Positions 35,848 to 44,086 of a DNA stretch of 64,000 bases are shown here, piece after piece (position 1 is the first letter of the stretch; every line of letters starts with the position of its first letter). Position numbers and translations under genes: made by a program. The notes under the pieces are model-generated. The model saw only the letters and a list, made by a program, of their open reading frames with translations. It ran no database searches and had not been told where the DNA came from. Source of the stretch: Streptomyces sp. NBC_01231 (GTDB lineage Bacteria > Actinomycetota > Actinomycetes > Streptomycetales > Streptomycetaceae); the NCBI GenBank assembly GCA_035999765.1, contig CP108521.1:5394001-5458000 (forward strand). The letters are read 5' to 3'.

Positions 35848-36315
35848 CTACCGGGCGGGTTCGGCGGTCCAGGTGATCTGCGGGGGTTCGACCCGTGCGC
35901 ACAGGGGGTTGCCCAAGGGGTCGGTCAGGCCGAGGCGTCCGACCAGCAGGCCGTCACGGGCGGCGGCGGCGAGTACGTCGGCGGGGATGACGTCGAGCAT
36001 GAGCTTGGCGCGGCGGAACATGGTGAAGACGCCGGCGTCGTCGACGGTGCCCCACGAGAGGTAGATGAACCGGCGGCCCAGCCGGTCCTGCACATAGGGG
36101 CCCTTGACGTCCGTGCCCGTCGGCGAGGAGTCCGCGGTGCACTCCAGGGTCCAGGTCGCGGACGCCGCGTCGCCGGGCTGCGGTTCGAGCAACTCGGCCG
36201 GACGGTCCCGGCGTTGCACGGCGACGTGGACGTTGCCGTACGCCGGGGCGTCGGCGGCGGCGGGGGGCCGGCAGGTGTGGCCGGGCAGGTCGACTGCGTC
36301 GATACGGATGCGCAT
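35848..36315 (-). CDS. DUF5990 family protein
   Basis: A 155-residue protein from the ATG at 36315: MRIRIDAVDLPGHTCRP, then VHVAVQRRDRPAELLEPQPGDAASATWTLEC. The C-terminal YLSWGTVDDAGVFTMFRRAKLML block is typical of DUF5990. Function is unknown; such proteins are small and soluble. An ATG at 36327 has a better GGAGG site and would add four residues. Confidence 0.78.
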   Translation of the reverse strand: MRIRIDAVDLPGHTCRPPAAADAPAYGNVHVAVQRRDRPAELLEPQPGDAASATWTLECTADSSPTGTDVKGPYVQDRLGRRFIYLSWGTVDDAGVFTMFRRAKLMLDVIPADVLAAAARDGLLVGRLGLTDPLGNPLCARVEPPQITWTAEPAR

Positions 36316-36333
36316 ACCCGCCATCATCCCGCC

Positions 36334-36383
36334 GGCCTCCCCGCCCGTGGCGCCACGGACCTGGCGCCACGGGCGGGGAGGCC
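36334..36383 (-). terminator. 22-bp perfect inverted repeat hairpin
   Basis: GGCCTCCCCGCCCGTGGCGC-type arm (36334-36355) and its exact complement (36362-36383) with a 6-nt loop. It terminates the xylanase/deacetylase operon and lies in the leader of the DUF5990 gene. Confidence 0.8.
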
Positions 36384-36409
36384 CGGTTCTCAGGGGTGCG
36401 CGGCAGCCG

Positions 36410-37096
36410 TCAGGGTGCCACGGCGCGGCCGGTCTGCGGGGAGATCCTGCCGGCGCACAGGCCGCGGCCGGCCAGACCCTGCGCGATGCGCGGAATCGCG
36501 GCGAGCGTGTTGGCGGACCAGTCGTGCATGAGGATGACCTGGCCGTTGGTGAGCCGGGCGGCGGCCTGCACGATGGCGTCGGTGCTCGCGCCGTTCCAGT
36601 CCTGTGAGTCGACGTGCCAGATGATCTCGGTCAGGCCGTACCGGGCCGCGACGGACTTCACTGTCGCGTTGGTCTCGCCGTACGGCGGGCGGAACAGTTT
36701 CGGCGTGCCGCCTCCCGCGTTCGCGATGGCCTGCTGGGTGCGGGAGATCTCGGAGTCGATCTGTGCCTGGCTCAGCTGGGTCAGATGCGGGTGGGTGTAG
36801 CTGTGGTCGGCGACCCACATACCGGCCGCCACCTGGGCCCGGACCAGGGACGGGTTGGCGGCCGCGTACTGGCCCTGGTTGAACATGGTGGCCCGCAGGC
36901 CGTTCTGCCTGAGGGCGTCGAGCAGCCTTGTGGTGGAGCCGGACGGGCCGTCGTCGAAGGTGAGTCCGACGTATCCGTTGCAGGCAGCGGCCTGCGCCGG
37001 CGCGGCGCCGGCCGCGAGGGTGGCGGTTGCGGCCGTTGCGAGGACGGTCAGAGCCGTGACCAGGGCGCGGAGCGGGGAGCGCGAGTCGGGCCTCAT
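36410..37096 (-). CDS. axeA: Secreted polysaccharide/acetylxylan deacetylase (CE4, AxeA type)
   Basis: A 228-residue protein with a signal peptide (ALVTALTVLATAATATLAAGAAPAQA). The NodB motifs are all present: TFDDGPS, HSYTHPHL (two metal histidines), RPPYGETN, DSQDWNG and LMHD. CE4 enzymes remove O- or N-acetyl groups; here, beside a xylanase, acetylxylan is the probable substrate, as in the xlnB-axeA pair of S. lividans. It starts 2 bp after the xylanase stop, so it is co-transcribed and probably coupled. Unlike many AxeA proteins it has no C-terminal binding domain. Confidence 0.88.
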   Translation of the reverse strand: MRPDSRSPLRALVTALTVLATAATATLAAGAAPAQAAACNGYVGLTFDDGPSGSTTRLLDALRQNGLRATMFNQGQYAAANPSLVRAQVAAGMWVADHSYTHPHLTQLSQAQIDSEISRTQQAIANAGGGTPKLFRPPYGETNATVKSVAARYGLTEIIWHVDSQDWNGASTDAIVQAAARLTNGQVILMHDWSANTLAAIPRIAQGLAGRGLCAGRISPQTGRAVAP

Positions 37097-37098
37097 CC

Positions 37099-37785
37099 TC
37101 ACGGCCCCGTGTGCACGGTGATGTTGGAGCTGCCGCTGCTCTGGTAGCCCTCGGTCGCCATGATCATGTAGTACTTGAAGTTGCCCATGGGCATCCCGGC
37201 CCGGGCCCACGCGTCGAAGTGGTTGCCGGCCGTGATGGTGCCGCCCGTCCGCTTCGACTGCCGCACGCTCCAGTACTGGTCGAAGGTGCGCGTGCCCTCG
37301 ACGGACGGGGCGTTGTACCGCGTCGTCTTGTAGATGTCGTACGTGCCGCCGTCGCTGGTGACGGTGCCCTTGTACGTGCCCGTGGGCCGGTAGGTGCCCC
37401 AGTTGTCGACGATGTAGTACTCGACGAGCGGGTTGGCCGTCCAGCCGTAGAGCGTCAAGTAGGCGTTGCCGGAGGGGTTGAACGTGCCCGAGTACGTCAC
37501 CGTGCGGCGGGCGCCGGTGCTCCAGCCCTTGCCGGCGACGAAGTTCCCGGTGTTGCGCCAAGAGGTGCTGTAACTGCCGCCGGAGGCCAGGTTCATGGAG
37601 ACCGTGCCCGGCGCGTCCGTCCAGAACGAGTAGTAGTAGCCGTTGTTGGTGCCCGTCTGGTTCCTGGTGATGACCGTGTCGGCCTGCGCGGTACCGGGCA
37701 GAGCCAGCGCGGCCACGGCGACCAGTAACAGTGTGCAGAAACCACTGAAGAGCAGCCTGAGCCGGGGTGCGGGTGCGTGGTTCAT
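37099..37785 (-). CDS. xlnB: Secreted GH11 endo-1,4-beta-xylanase
   Basis: A 228-residue protein: signal peptide [20 protein letters not shown]..., mature from about residue 36 ([10 protein letters not shown]). GH11 hallmarks: [37 protein letters not shown] (nucleophile Glu) and [14 protein letters not shown] (acid/base Glu). It has no carbohydrate-binding module after about residue 228, unlike longer xylanases. The ATG at 37785 has AAGGGA upstream. Transcription is probably from the A+T-rich region 37786-38028 with operator-like repeats. Confidence 0.94.
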   Translation of the reverse strand: MNHAPAPRLRLLFSGFCTLLLVAVAALALPGTAQADTVITRNQTGTNNGYYYSFWTDAPGTVSMNLASGGSYSTSWRNTGNFVAGKGWSTGARRTVTYSGTFNPSGNAYLTLYGWTANPLVEYYIVDNWGTYRPTGTYKGTVTSDGGTYDIYKTTRYNAPSVEGTRTFDQYWSVRQSKRTGGTITAGNHFDAWARAGMPMGNFKYYMIMATEGYQSSGSSNITVHTGP

Positions 37786-37881
37786 GTGCGTGTCCCTTCT
37801 CGTCCTCCTGAGGCCGTTGGGGCCTTGTCGACGCAGTGTTGGCCGGGTCACATCAACTGTCAATGGTTTCGGTTTCTGTTA

Positions 37882-37893
37882 CGAAACATTCGA
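37882..37893. promoter_or_regulatory. CGAAACATTCGA element upstream of the xylanase operon
   Basis: CGAAACATTCGA recurs in inverted orientation at 38012-38023 (TCGAATGTTTCG). The core GAAACATTC resembles the GAAANTTTC-type repeats described upstream of Streptomyces xylanase genes, with one mismatch. It lies 97 bp upstream of the xylanase start, inside the most A+T-rich segment here. Confidence 0.5.
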
Positions 37894-38011
37894 CATGCTT
37901 TTGATCTCTCTGGTGGAGAGTATTCCCAGTTCCCGGCCCCATTGGCCCAATTGGATTGGTCCTGAAGGGAAATTCCCGAGAACGCTTGATCAAAAATCTT
38001 GGAGCATCATC

Positions 38012-38023
38012 TCGAATGTTTCG
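38012..38023. promoter_or_regulatory. Inverted second copy of the xylanase-operon element
   Basis: TCGAATGTTTCG, the exact reverse complement of the 37882 element, 119 bp away and next to the 3' end of the HTH gene. Two copies flanking the promoter could bind a dimeric repressor with DNA looping. Confidence 0.45.
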
Positions 38024-38028
38024 AAGCG

Positions 38029-39393
38029 TCAGCCGGGAATATCGGGGTCCACCTGGTCCCGCCCCCACTCGGAGTCACCGAGCGGATAGGTGTACGCGGG
38101 CCGCCCCACGTTCCCGCTGGTCCGGAAGGGCTTGCCGTGGTCGTCGACGCGTACGGTGCCCTGCTTGTCGCCGCTGGACCAGTCGAGTTCCAGGTACCAG
38201 CTGACGTTGTGCGCCCGCGCGTCCGCGAAGACGTAGAAGACCTCGGGATCGGACTCGCTCACGCTGTACGGGAAGTCGCGCTGCCCGGCCTTGGGGGAGG
38301 TGGCGGGCCGTCCGGCATCGAGGTTCACGCCGAAGGACGTGGTCTCCACGCCGCCACCGCAGCCGACTCCCATCGCGAAGTCGTTCCAGGCCGGCGGGGC
38401 GCTCTTCTCCACCACCCGGACATGCAGGGCCTCCAGGACGACGGTCGCCTTCCCCGTGCCCTGCACGGTCAGCGCCAGCATCTGCTGCCCGGCGGCGACC
38501 CCGCCGAGCGCGGTGACCCACCCGCGCGCGTCCGGCTCGGTCGGCGGCGGGGGCACCTGCTCGGCATTTTGGTCGATCAGGTAATGCTGGCTGCAAGGGC
38601 CGTCCCACTTGTACGGATTGACGGCGACCGCGGGCGCGGTGGCCCCGTCCTCGGTTCCGCCGCCCTGCGCCGCCCCGGCTCCACCGTTCCGGGAAGCGGA
38701 GAGGGAGGGGGAGGCGGAGACGGAGGTGGAGGGGGTGGTGGAGGCGGAGACCGACGGGCCGGCGCTGCGTGAGGCGGACGGTGAGGCCGAGTGGCCCTGT
38801 GCGTCGGTGGGTTCGGCGGCGGCCCCCACGGACTGTCCCCCGCTCCGGTCGTCATCGCCCTTGCCGGGCACGAGGTTCACCACGAGCGCGGCCGAGACGG
38901 CAGCGGCGACCACGGCGGCACTCGCCAAGACGACGGCCCGTCGGCGTCGGGCCACGGTCGTCACCGCCGGGAGAGCCCGGTCGTCGTCGTGGCCCTCGTC
39001 GTCGCGTCCGTCGTGGTCGCGTCCGTCGTGGTCGCGCTCGGCGGTAGCGCGTGCGCCGGTATCGCCTGCGTCCGCCCCGCGTTCGTCGCGCCCGCGCTCG
39101 ACCTCGGGGACGCCTTCAGCCGCCGCTTCCGCGGGGCTCCCGCCCGCCTTCTGCCCCCGCCGGGCATCCGCGAGAATCCACCGCCGATGCAGCTCCACCA
39201 GTTCCTCGGGCGTCGCCTTGCAGACGCGCGCGAACCTCTCCACGGGTGCGTAGTCCGTCGGTACGGCGTCCCCGTTGACGTATCGGTGGAGCGTGGACGC
39301 ACTCGTGTGCAGCCGCTTCCCGAGCACCCCGTAACTGAGCCCGGACCGTTCCTTCAACCGGCCCAACAGCTCCGAGAACTCGTCCCCGGCCAT
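38029..39393 (-). CDS. HTH (XRE) protein with transmembrane segment and extracellular domain
   Basis: A 454-residue protein. Residues 1-70 are an XRE HTH: FSELLGRLKERSGLSYGVLGKRLHTSASTLHRYVNG. A charged, Asp/His-rich linker precedes a transmembrane segment (AVVLASAAVVAAAVSAALVV) near residue 155. The rest, including a Ser/Thr/Pro stretch and SEWGRDQVDPDIPG at the end, is extracytoplasmic and has Cys pairs. This topology, DNA-binding inside and a sensing domain outside, recurs in Streptomyces. GGGAGG precedes the ATG. Confidence 0.85.
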   Translation of the reverse strand: MAGDEFSELLGRLKERSGLSYGVLGKRLHTSASTLHRYVNGDAVPTDYAPVERFARVCKATPEELVELHRRWILADARRGQKAGGSPAEAAAEGVPEVERGRDERGADAGDTGARATAERDHDGRDHDGRDDEGHDDDRALPAVTTVARRRRAVVLASAAVVAAAVSAALVVNLVPGKGDDDRSGGQSVGAAAEPTDAQGHSASPSASRSAGPSVSASTTPSTSVSASPSLSASRNGGAGAAQGGGTEDGATAPAVAVNPYKWDGPCSQHYLIDQNAEQVPPPPTEPDARGWVTALGGVAAGQQMLALTVQGTGKATVVLEALHVRVVEKSAPPAWNDFAMGVGCGGGVETTSFGVNLDAGRPATSPKAGQRDFPYSVSESDPEVFYVFADARAHNVSWYLELDWSSGDKQGTVRVDDHGKPFRTSGNVGRPAYTYPLGDSEWGRDQVDPDIPG

Positions 39394-39607
39394 GGTTCCT
39401 CCCTCTCCCCGCGTCCCGGACCCTCGTTCCAGGAGGTGGTCATTCCCCCAGGTCAGAGCTGTTGCAGGCGTTCCAGCGTTCCGGATGTCCCGTCAGTTGT
39501 GGCGGCTGGGACGGATCACCGCACAAGCTCTGGTCATCCAAGCACGCCGCTCCCGGCACACCGCCGGGCGGCCCGCACCAACACCCGTACCGCACCAGGG
39601 GGATCAC

Positions 39608-40342
39608 ATGTCCGCACGTACCTACCGCAACCGCATGCTCGCCGCCGCCGCACTCACGGCCGTCACTCTGACACTCACGGCGTGCAGCGACGGGCAGGGC
39701 GCCCGCGACGAGGGCGCTTCGACGGTGTCCACGTCCACCTCGTCGCCCGCGGCATCCGCCACGACCTCGCCCCAGAAGAGCGGGGGAACGTCCACGGGGG
39801 CGGGACAGGCCGCACTCGCCGGCTCGACCGGGACGACGGGTTCGAAGGGCTCCTCGGGTTCCACGGGCACCTCGGGTTCGAAGGGCTCCTCGGGCTCCGC
39901 AGCCTCGAGCGGCTCGAGCGGCTCGAAGTCACTCTCCGCGCCCTGCACCGGCACCTCCACCAGGACGACCGCCACGCCGGTCTCCCGCCCGCTGAACCAC
40001 CTGCTCCTCACGGTCACCAACACCGGCTCGAAGAACTGTGACCTCGTCGGCTACCCGGCCGTCCGGTTCGGCGAGGCCCAGTCCGTCCCGCCGGTGTTCG
40101 AGGACTCCAAGCCGCAGGCCGTGGTCACGCTGGCTCCCGGTGAGTCCGGGTACGCGAGCGTCCTTCTCGCGGCAGCGGACGGCAGCGGCTCCAACGGCTA
40201 CACGGCGAAGACCCTCGAGGTCTACTTCAACGACAACGCGGGCTCCGCCAACCCCTCCCTCCCCGCGAAGGGCGTGTACGTCGACGACTCGATCGGCGTC
40301 TCCTACTGGCAGTCGACCATGGCGGACGCGCTGACCTGGTGA
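39608..40342 (+). CDS. DUF4232 lipoprotein
   Basis: A 244-residue lipoprotein (signal ending LTLTACSDG). A Ser/Thr/Gly-rich linker with tandem GSTGTSGSKGSSG-like units spans about residues 40-120. The C-terminal DUF4232 domain (LLLTVTNTGSKNCDLVGYPAVRF, QAVVTLAPGESGYASVLL) follows. Likely cell-surface, function unknown. AGGGGGATCAC precedes the ATG. Confidence 0.85.
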   Translation: MSARTYRNRMLAAAALTAVTLTLTACSDGQGARDEGASTVSTSTSSPAASATTSPQKSGGTSTGAGQAALAGSTGTTGSKGSSGSTGTSGSKGSSGSAASSGSSGSKSLSAPCTGTSTRTTATPVSRPLNHLLLTVTNTGSKNCDLVGYPAVRFGEAQSVPPVFEDSKPQAVVTLAPGESGYASVLLAAADGSGSNGYTAKTLEVYFNDNAGSANPSLPAKGVYVDDSIGVSYWQSTMADALTW

Positions 40343-40378
40343 CGCACGATCAGATCGGTCGGGTGGCGTCGACAAGGT

Positions 40379-40915
40379 TCAACCGAGGTCGATGGTGGAC
40401 GGCTCGCGGCCGGACTCTGAGCCGGGCTCGGAGAACTCCCAAGCCGTGATGTCCGCGCTCTTCGGCACCCGGTAGGCGAACACCATCTGGTCCTTGGAGC
40501 CGGGCTGGATCCGCTCGTCGCACTCCGGGTTGCCGGGGATCTTGTCCAGGCCGGCGATGGGGTCGTAACGGTGGCCCTGGTCATCGATCAGGCTGCTGAC
40601 GACGGGCAGCGAGCACGTGAGGTCCATGCCGGACTTCGTCTCGTTGTAGACGACCGTCTCCAGGGCCACGTACTTCTCGTCGGCCCCCGCGCTCCTGGTG
40701 CCTCCCCCCATGAGGATCCCGTCGACCTCGTGCACCTTGTCGATCTTGACGAGTGTGCCCCCGTTGCGGGCTTTCTCACCGACCTCGAACGATCCTGCCG
40801 AGCCGGGAGACGGAGACGTGCTCGTCGCGGCGGTGCGGGGCCCGCCGCCGCTGCAGGCGGTGAGCAGCAGGGCGGCGGCGAGCGCCGCGGTCGCCGCCGT
40901 CGTGCGAGTGTTCAT
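40379..40915 (-). CDS. DUF4352-like lipoprotein
   Basis: A 178-residue lipoprotein (LLLTACSGG). The mature beta-rich domain has YVALETVVYNETKSGMDLTC and IQPGSKDQMVFAYRVPKSA, the layout of DUF4352 immunoglobulin-like domains. It converges on the DUF4232 gene. GGGGGTAACC ribosome site. Confidence 0.75.
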   Translation of the reverse strand: MNTRTTAATAALAAALLLTACSGGGPRTAATSTSPSPGSAGSFEVGEKARNGGTLVKIDKVHEVDGILMGGGTRSAGADEKYVALETVVYNETKSGMDLTCSLPVVSSLIDDQGHRYDPIAGLDKIPGNPECDERIQPGSKDQMVFAYRVPKSADITAWEFSEPGSESGREPSTIDLG

Positions 40916-40990
40916 GGTTACCCCCAGGGATGGCCGCGGTGGCGGATCAGCGTGTGACGTCGAAGGCGGCGGCTCGAGGCACGGACGCCC

Positions 40991-41671
40991 TCACGCCAGC
41001 CGACGAACATCCTCCAGATAGCGCAGCACCGCGGCCACCCGGCGGTCCACCTGGTCGGTGGGGGACAGGTCGAGCTTGGCGAAGATGCTGCGGATGTGCT
41101 TGTGGACCGCCCCGTCGGTGACGACGAGCCGTTCGGCGATGGCCGAGTTGCCCAACCCCTCGGCCATCAGGCCCAGTACGTCTCGCTCACGCGGGCTGAG
41201 CCGTTCCAGCCGGTGGTCCTGGCGGGAGCGGGTGAACAGCTGCGCGACGACCTCGGGGTCGATGGCGGTGCCGCCGTCCGCGACCCGGCGCAGGGCGTCC
41301 AGGAACTCCTCCACCCGCCCGACGCGCTCCTTGAGCAGATAGCCGAGGCCGGTGACACCGCCGCCGAGCAACTCGGTGGCGAAGCTCTGCTCGACGTACG
41401 CGGACAGCACGAGGACGGCCAGGTCGGGCCGTCGGCGCCGGGCCTCGACCGCCGCGACGATCCCCTCGTCGGTGTGCGTCGGCGGCATCCGCACGTCGAG
41501 GATGGCGACGTCCGGTTTGTGTACGTCGATGGCGTCCAGGACGCCGTCCGGGGTGCCGGCGGTGGCCACCACGTCGAGGCCCTCGGCCCGCAGCAGCAGG
41601 GCGAGTCCCTCGCGCAGCAACGCGTCGTCCTCGGCTATCACGATGCGCAGGGCACGATCGTCACGATCCAC
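40991..41671 (-). CDS. NarL-type response regulator of the second two-component system
   Basis: About 226 residues: receiver (IVIAEDDALLREGLALLL; VAILDVRMPP with the Asp), then a LuxR HTH (LSPRERDVLGLMAEGLGNSAIAERLVVTDGAVHKHI). The GTG at 41671 overlaps the kinase stop; an ATG at 41689 is possible. Partner of the kinase at 41661-42944. Confidence 0.9.
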   Translation of the reverse strand: MDRDDRALRIVIAEDDALLREGLALLLRAEGLDVVATAGTPDGVLDAIDVHKPDVAILDVRMPPTHTDEGIVAAVEARRRRPDLAVLVLSAYVEQSFATELLGGGVTGLGYLLKERVGRVEEFLDALRRVADGGTAIDPEVVAQLFTRSRQDHRLERLSPRERDVLGLMAEGLGNSAIAERLVVTDGAVHKHIRSIFAKLDLSPTDQVDRRVAAVLRYLEDVRRLA

Positions 41672-42944
41672 AGGGAAGGTCCACTTCAAGGGTTGTCGGG
41701 CCGCCCGGCGGGCTGGCCAGGGTGAGGCTACCGTCGAGCGCCGCGATCCGGCGGCGGATACCGGTGAGCCCGGAGCCGTCCTCCTCGTCTGCGCCGCCCC
41801 GGCCGTCGTCCTCGACGCGCAGGCGCAGTCGGCCGCCGTTGCTGCGGGCGGTGACGGTGGCGTGGGTGGCGCCGCTGTGCTTGGCGATGTTGGTCAGGGC
41901 CTCGGCCACCACGAAGTAGGCGGTCGCCTCGACGGAGGCGGCACACCGCGCGGGTACGTCCACGTCGACCCGGCACGGCACGGCGCAGTTCACGGCCAGC
42001 CCGGAGAGCGCGCCCGCCAGTCCGCGATCGGCGAGCACGGGGGGCAGGATGCTCCGGGAGACCGTACGCAGTTCCGCGAGGGCCTGTTCGGCGGCGGACT
42101 GGGCCCGTTCGAGGAGTTCGTCGGCGCCGGCCGGGTCGCGGGCCACCATGCGGCGGGCCGCGCCCAGCAGGACGGTGACGCTGACGATGCGGTTCTGGGT
42201 GCCGTCGTGCAACGAGCGCTCGATACGGCGCAGTTCGGTGGCGTGGGCGTCGAGCGCGGCGGCGCGGGTGGCCGTCAACTCCGCGACGCGCAGGGAGAGA
42301 TCGACGTCGGGACCGGCCGCGAGGAGCTGCCTGCCGGGCCGTGCCTGGAGACGGGCCATGCCGGGCGCGAGCCCGAGAATGATGATGGTCCAGCTCAGCC
42401 CCAGCAGCGCCACGGCGAGGGCGTCGGGCCAGGAGTGTGCGGAGCCGATCCCCAGGGACGTGGCGGTTGTCTCCCTGGGCGCGAGCTTCCAGTACAGCGG
42501 AAACGCGGTGTCCCGCACGGCCAGGAGCGGCAGCAGGACACCGAGCAGCCCCAGGAGGAACCCCACCGTCGCGTGCCGGGCCAGCCAGCGCAGTTCCCGT
42601 CGGGTGGTGGGGTCGACCAGGGCGGGCCTCAGACGCGTCGGCGGGGGCTCCGGGGCGTGGACCTCCGGGCCCCAGCGGGCGAGCCGCACGCGTTCCCGGC
42701 CGGCGACGGCGTGCAGCGCGCGCAGCACGGCGGGCGCCATGAGCAGCCCCACCCCGACCGGGCTCGTCACGGCGGCGACGGCCGTCCAGAGCAGCACCAG
42801 CACGGCGCGCAGGGCCGTGTTGAGCCCGGACGCGAGCTGTCCGATCGCGGTGCCTGCGGCGCGCAGGGTGCGTACGGCGAGGTCCTTGACGTCCGCTCCC
42901 CGGTCGGCGGCAGCGGTGACTGCGCTGTCCTCGTGAGTGGCCAT
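41661..42944 (-). CDS. Sensor histidine kinase of the second two-component system
   Basis: A 427-residue protein from the ATG at 42944 (GGGAGGGTGC site). Four or more transmembrane segments in the first 240 residues; the HisKA_3 His is in RIERSLHDGTQNRIVSVTVLL. N-box YFVVAEALTNIAKHS and G-box LTGIRRRIAALDGS. The HDGTQNR form is typical of Streptomyces kinases that lie beside ABC transporters. The divergent ABC exporter at 43167-46650 is its probable target. Confidence 0.93.
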   Translation of the reverse strand: MATHEDSAVTAAADRGADVKDLAVRTLRAAGTAIGQLASGLNTALRAVLVLLWTAVAAVTSPVGVGLLMAPAVLRALHAVAGRERVRLARWGPEVHAPEPPPTRLRPALVDPTTRRELRWLARHATVGFLLGLLGVLLPLLAVRDTAFPLYWKLAPRETTATSLGIGSAHSWPDALAVALLGLSWTIIILGLAPGMARLQARPGRQLLAAGPDVDLSLRVAELTATRAAALDAHATELRRIERSLHDGTQNRIVSVTVLLGAARRMVARDPAGADELLERAQSAAEQALAELRTVSRSILPPVLADRGLAGALSGLAVNCAVPCRVDVDVPARCAASVEATAYFVVAEALTNIAKHSGATHATVTARSNGGRLRLRVEDDGRGGADEEDGSGLTGIRRRIAALDGSLTLASPPGGPTTLEVDLPCGS

Positions 42945-43012
42945 GCACCCTCCCTCGGTCGCGAACGACCTTATGCCGCAGGCCGGTTGGGGGGTGGCTC
43001 CGAGGCCGGGAA

Positions 43013-43028
43013 GTACAGCCTGCTGTAC
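43013..43028. promoter_or_regulatory. Inverted repeat GTACAG-N4-CTGTAC in the kinase/exporter intergenic region
   Basis: A perfect 6+6 inverted repeat 69 bp upstream of the kinase start and 139 bp upstream of the exporter operon. Suits binding by a dimer such as the NarL-type regulator. Confidence 0.5.
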
Positions 43029-43094
43029 CTGAACCGGGTCGGCTGCGGGATCGGCCGTCAGGGGTGCTGATCCATAGCGTCGGTGACGACAGCA

Positions 43095-43138
43095 CGGACC
43101 GCACACGGACCGCACTCGGGCCGCACTCGGACCGCCAA
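43095..43138. repeat. Four tandem 11-bp repeats before the ABC exporter operon
   Basis: CGGACCGCACA, CGGACCGCACT, CGGGCCGCACT, CGGACCGCCAA in direct head-to-tail order, one helical turn each, ending 28 bp before the first exporter gene. Likely the operator array of the adjacent response regulator. Confidence 0.6.
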
Positions 43139-43166
43139 GACCGCCGCAGAGCACGGGAGTTGCCCC

Positions 43167-43373
43167 ATGACGAACACACCTGTCGAGTCCGACCGCCTCA
43201 CCCGGGGAGACATCGCCCGCACGCTCCTGTGGATCGTGGTCGTGGTCAGCGCGGTCGCCAACATGACGGCCTCGTTCGGCGGTGCGAACACCTGGGTGCA
43301 CCTGGCCTGCGGTGCCGTCACCGTGCTCTGCGGCGGGGCCCTCGTCGTGCGCAGCCTGCGGGGCCGTCGATGA
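43167..43373 (+). CDS. Small membrane protein preceding the ABC exporter
   Basis: 68 residues with two hydrophobic segments (TLLWIVVVVSAVANMTA and HLACGAVTVLCGGALVV). Its stop overlaps the ATPase start (ATGA). A GGGAG site precedes the ATG. Its role is unknown; it may assist the exporter. Confidence 0.75.
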   Translation: MTNTPVESDRLTRGDIARTLLWIVVVVSAVANMTASFGGANTWVHLACGAVTVLCGGALVVRSLRGRR

Positions 43374-44086
43374 GCGCCATCGCCCTCACGGACGTCAGCA
43401 AGGAGTACGCGGGAGGCGTACGCGCCCTCGACAACGTGTCGTTGACCGTGGACCGCGGCACGTTTCTCGCCGTGATGGGGCCCTCCGGCTCCGGCAAGAG
43501 CACGCTGATGCACTGCGCCGCCGGCCTTGACTCCCCGACGTCGGGGAGCATCCGCATCGACGGCCGGGAGATCGGCGGCCTGAACGAGACCCGCCGTACC
43601 GAACTGCGCCGGGAACGCGTCGGGTTCGTGTTCCAGGCGTACAACCTGATCCCGTCGCTCAGCGTCGAGGACAACATCACGCTGCCGCTGCGGCTGGCGG
43701 GACGCGCCCCCGACCAGGACTGGATGCGGACGCTGGTGCGGCGCGTCGGTCTCGCCGACCGGCTGGCCCACCGGCCGGCCGAGCTCTCCGGCGGCCAGCA
43801 GCAACGCGCCGCGGTCGTACGGGCGTTGGTGGCCAAGCCGGCCGTCGTGTTCGCCGACGAGCCGACCGGCGCGCTGGATCTGCGCAGCGCCCACGAGGTC
43901 CTCGACCTGCTGCGGGACCTGGTCGACGACCTGAACCAGACGGTGGTGATGGTCACCCACGATCCGGCCGCCGCGGCCCGCGCCCACCAGGTGCTGGTGA
44001 TGGCCGACGGCCGGGTGGTCGAGGCCCTCGACAAGCCGACCGCCCCCGAACTCGCCCACCGTCTCGTCGAGTTGGGAGAGGTGTGA
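43370..44086 (+). CDS. ABC exporter ATPase (MacB/LolD family)
   Basis: A 238-residue ATPase: Walker A GPSGSGKST, Q-loop FVFQAYNLIPSLSV, signature LSGGQQQRAAVVRAL, Walker B VVFADEPTGALD, H-loop THD. ATGA and GTGA overlaps link it to the small membrane protein and the permease. Confidence 0.96.
   Translation: MSAIALTDVSKEYAGGVRALDNVSLTVDRGTFLAVMGPSGSGKSTLMHCAAGLDSPTSGSIRIDGREIGGLNETRRTELRRERVGFVFQAYNLIPSLSVEDNITLPLRLAGRAPDQDWMRTLVRRVGLADRLAHRPAELSGGQQQRAAVVRALVAKPAVVFADEPTGALDLRSAHEVLDLLRDLVDDLNQTVVMVTHDPAAAARAHQVLVMADGRVVEALDKPTAPELAHRLVELGEV

Noticed and set aside
36410-37561. A fused 383-residue reading of the deacetylase with sequence in the xylanase
   Set aside because: The upstream part is an out-of-frame reading of the GH11 gene, and the deacetylase has its own signal peptide from ATG 37096.
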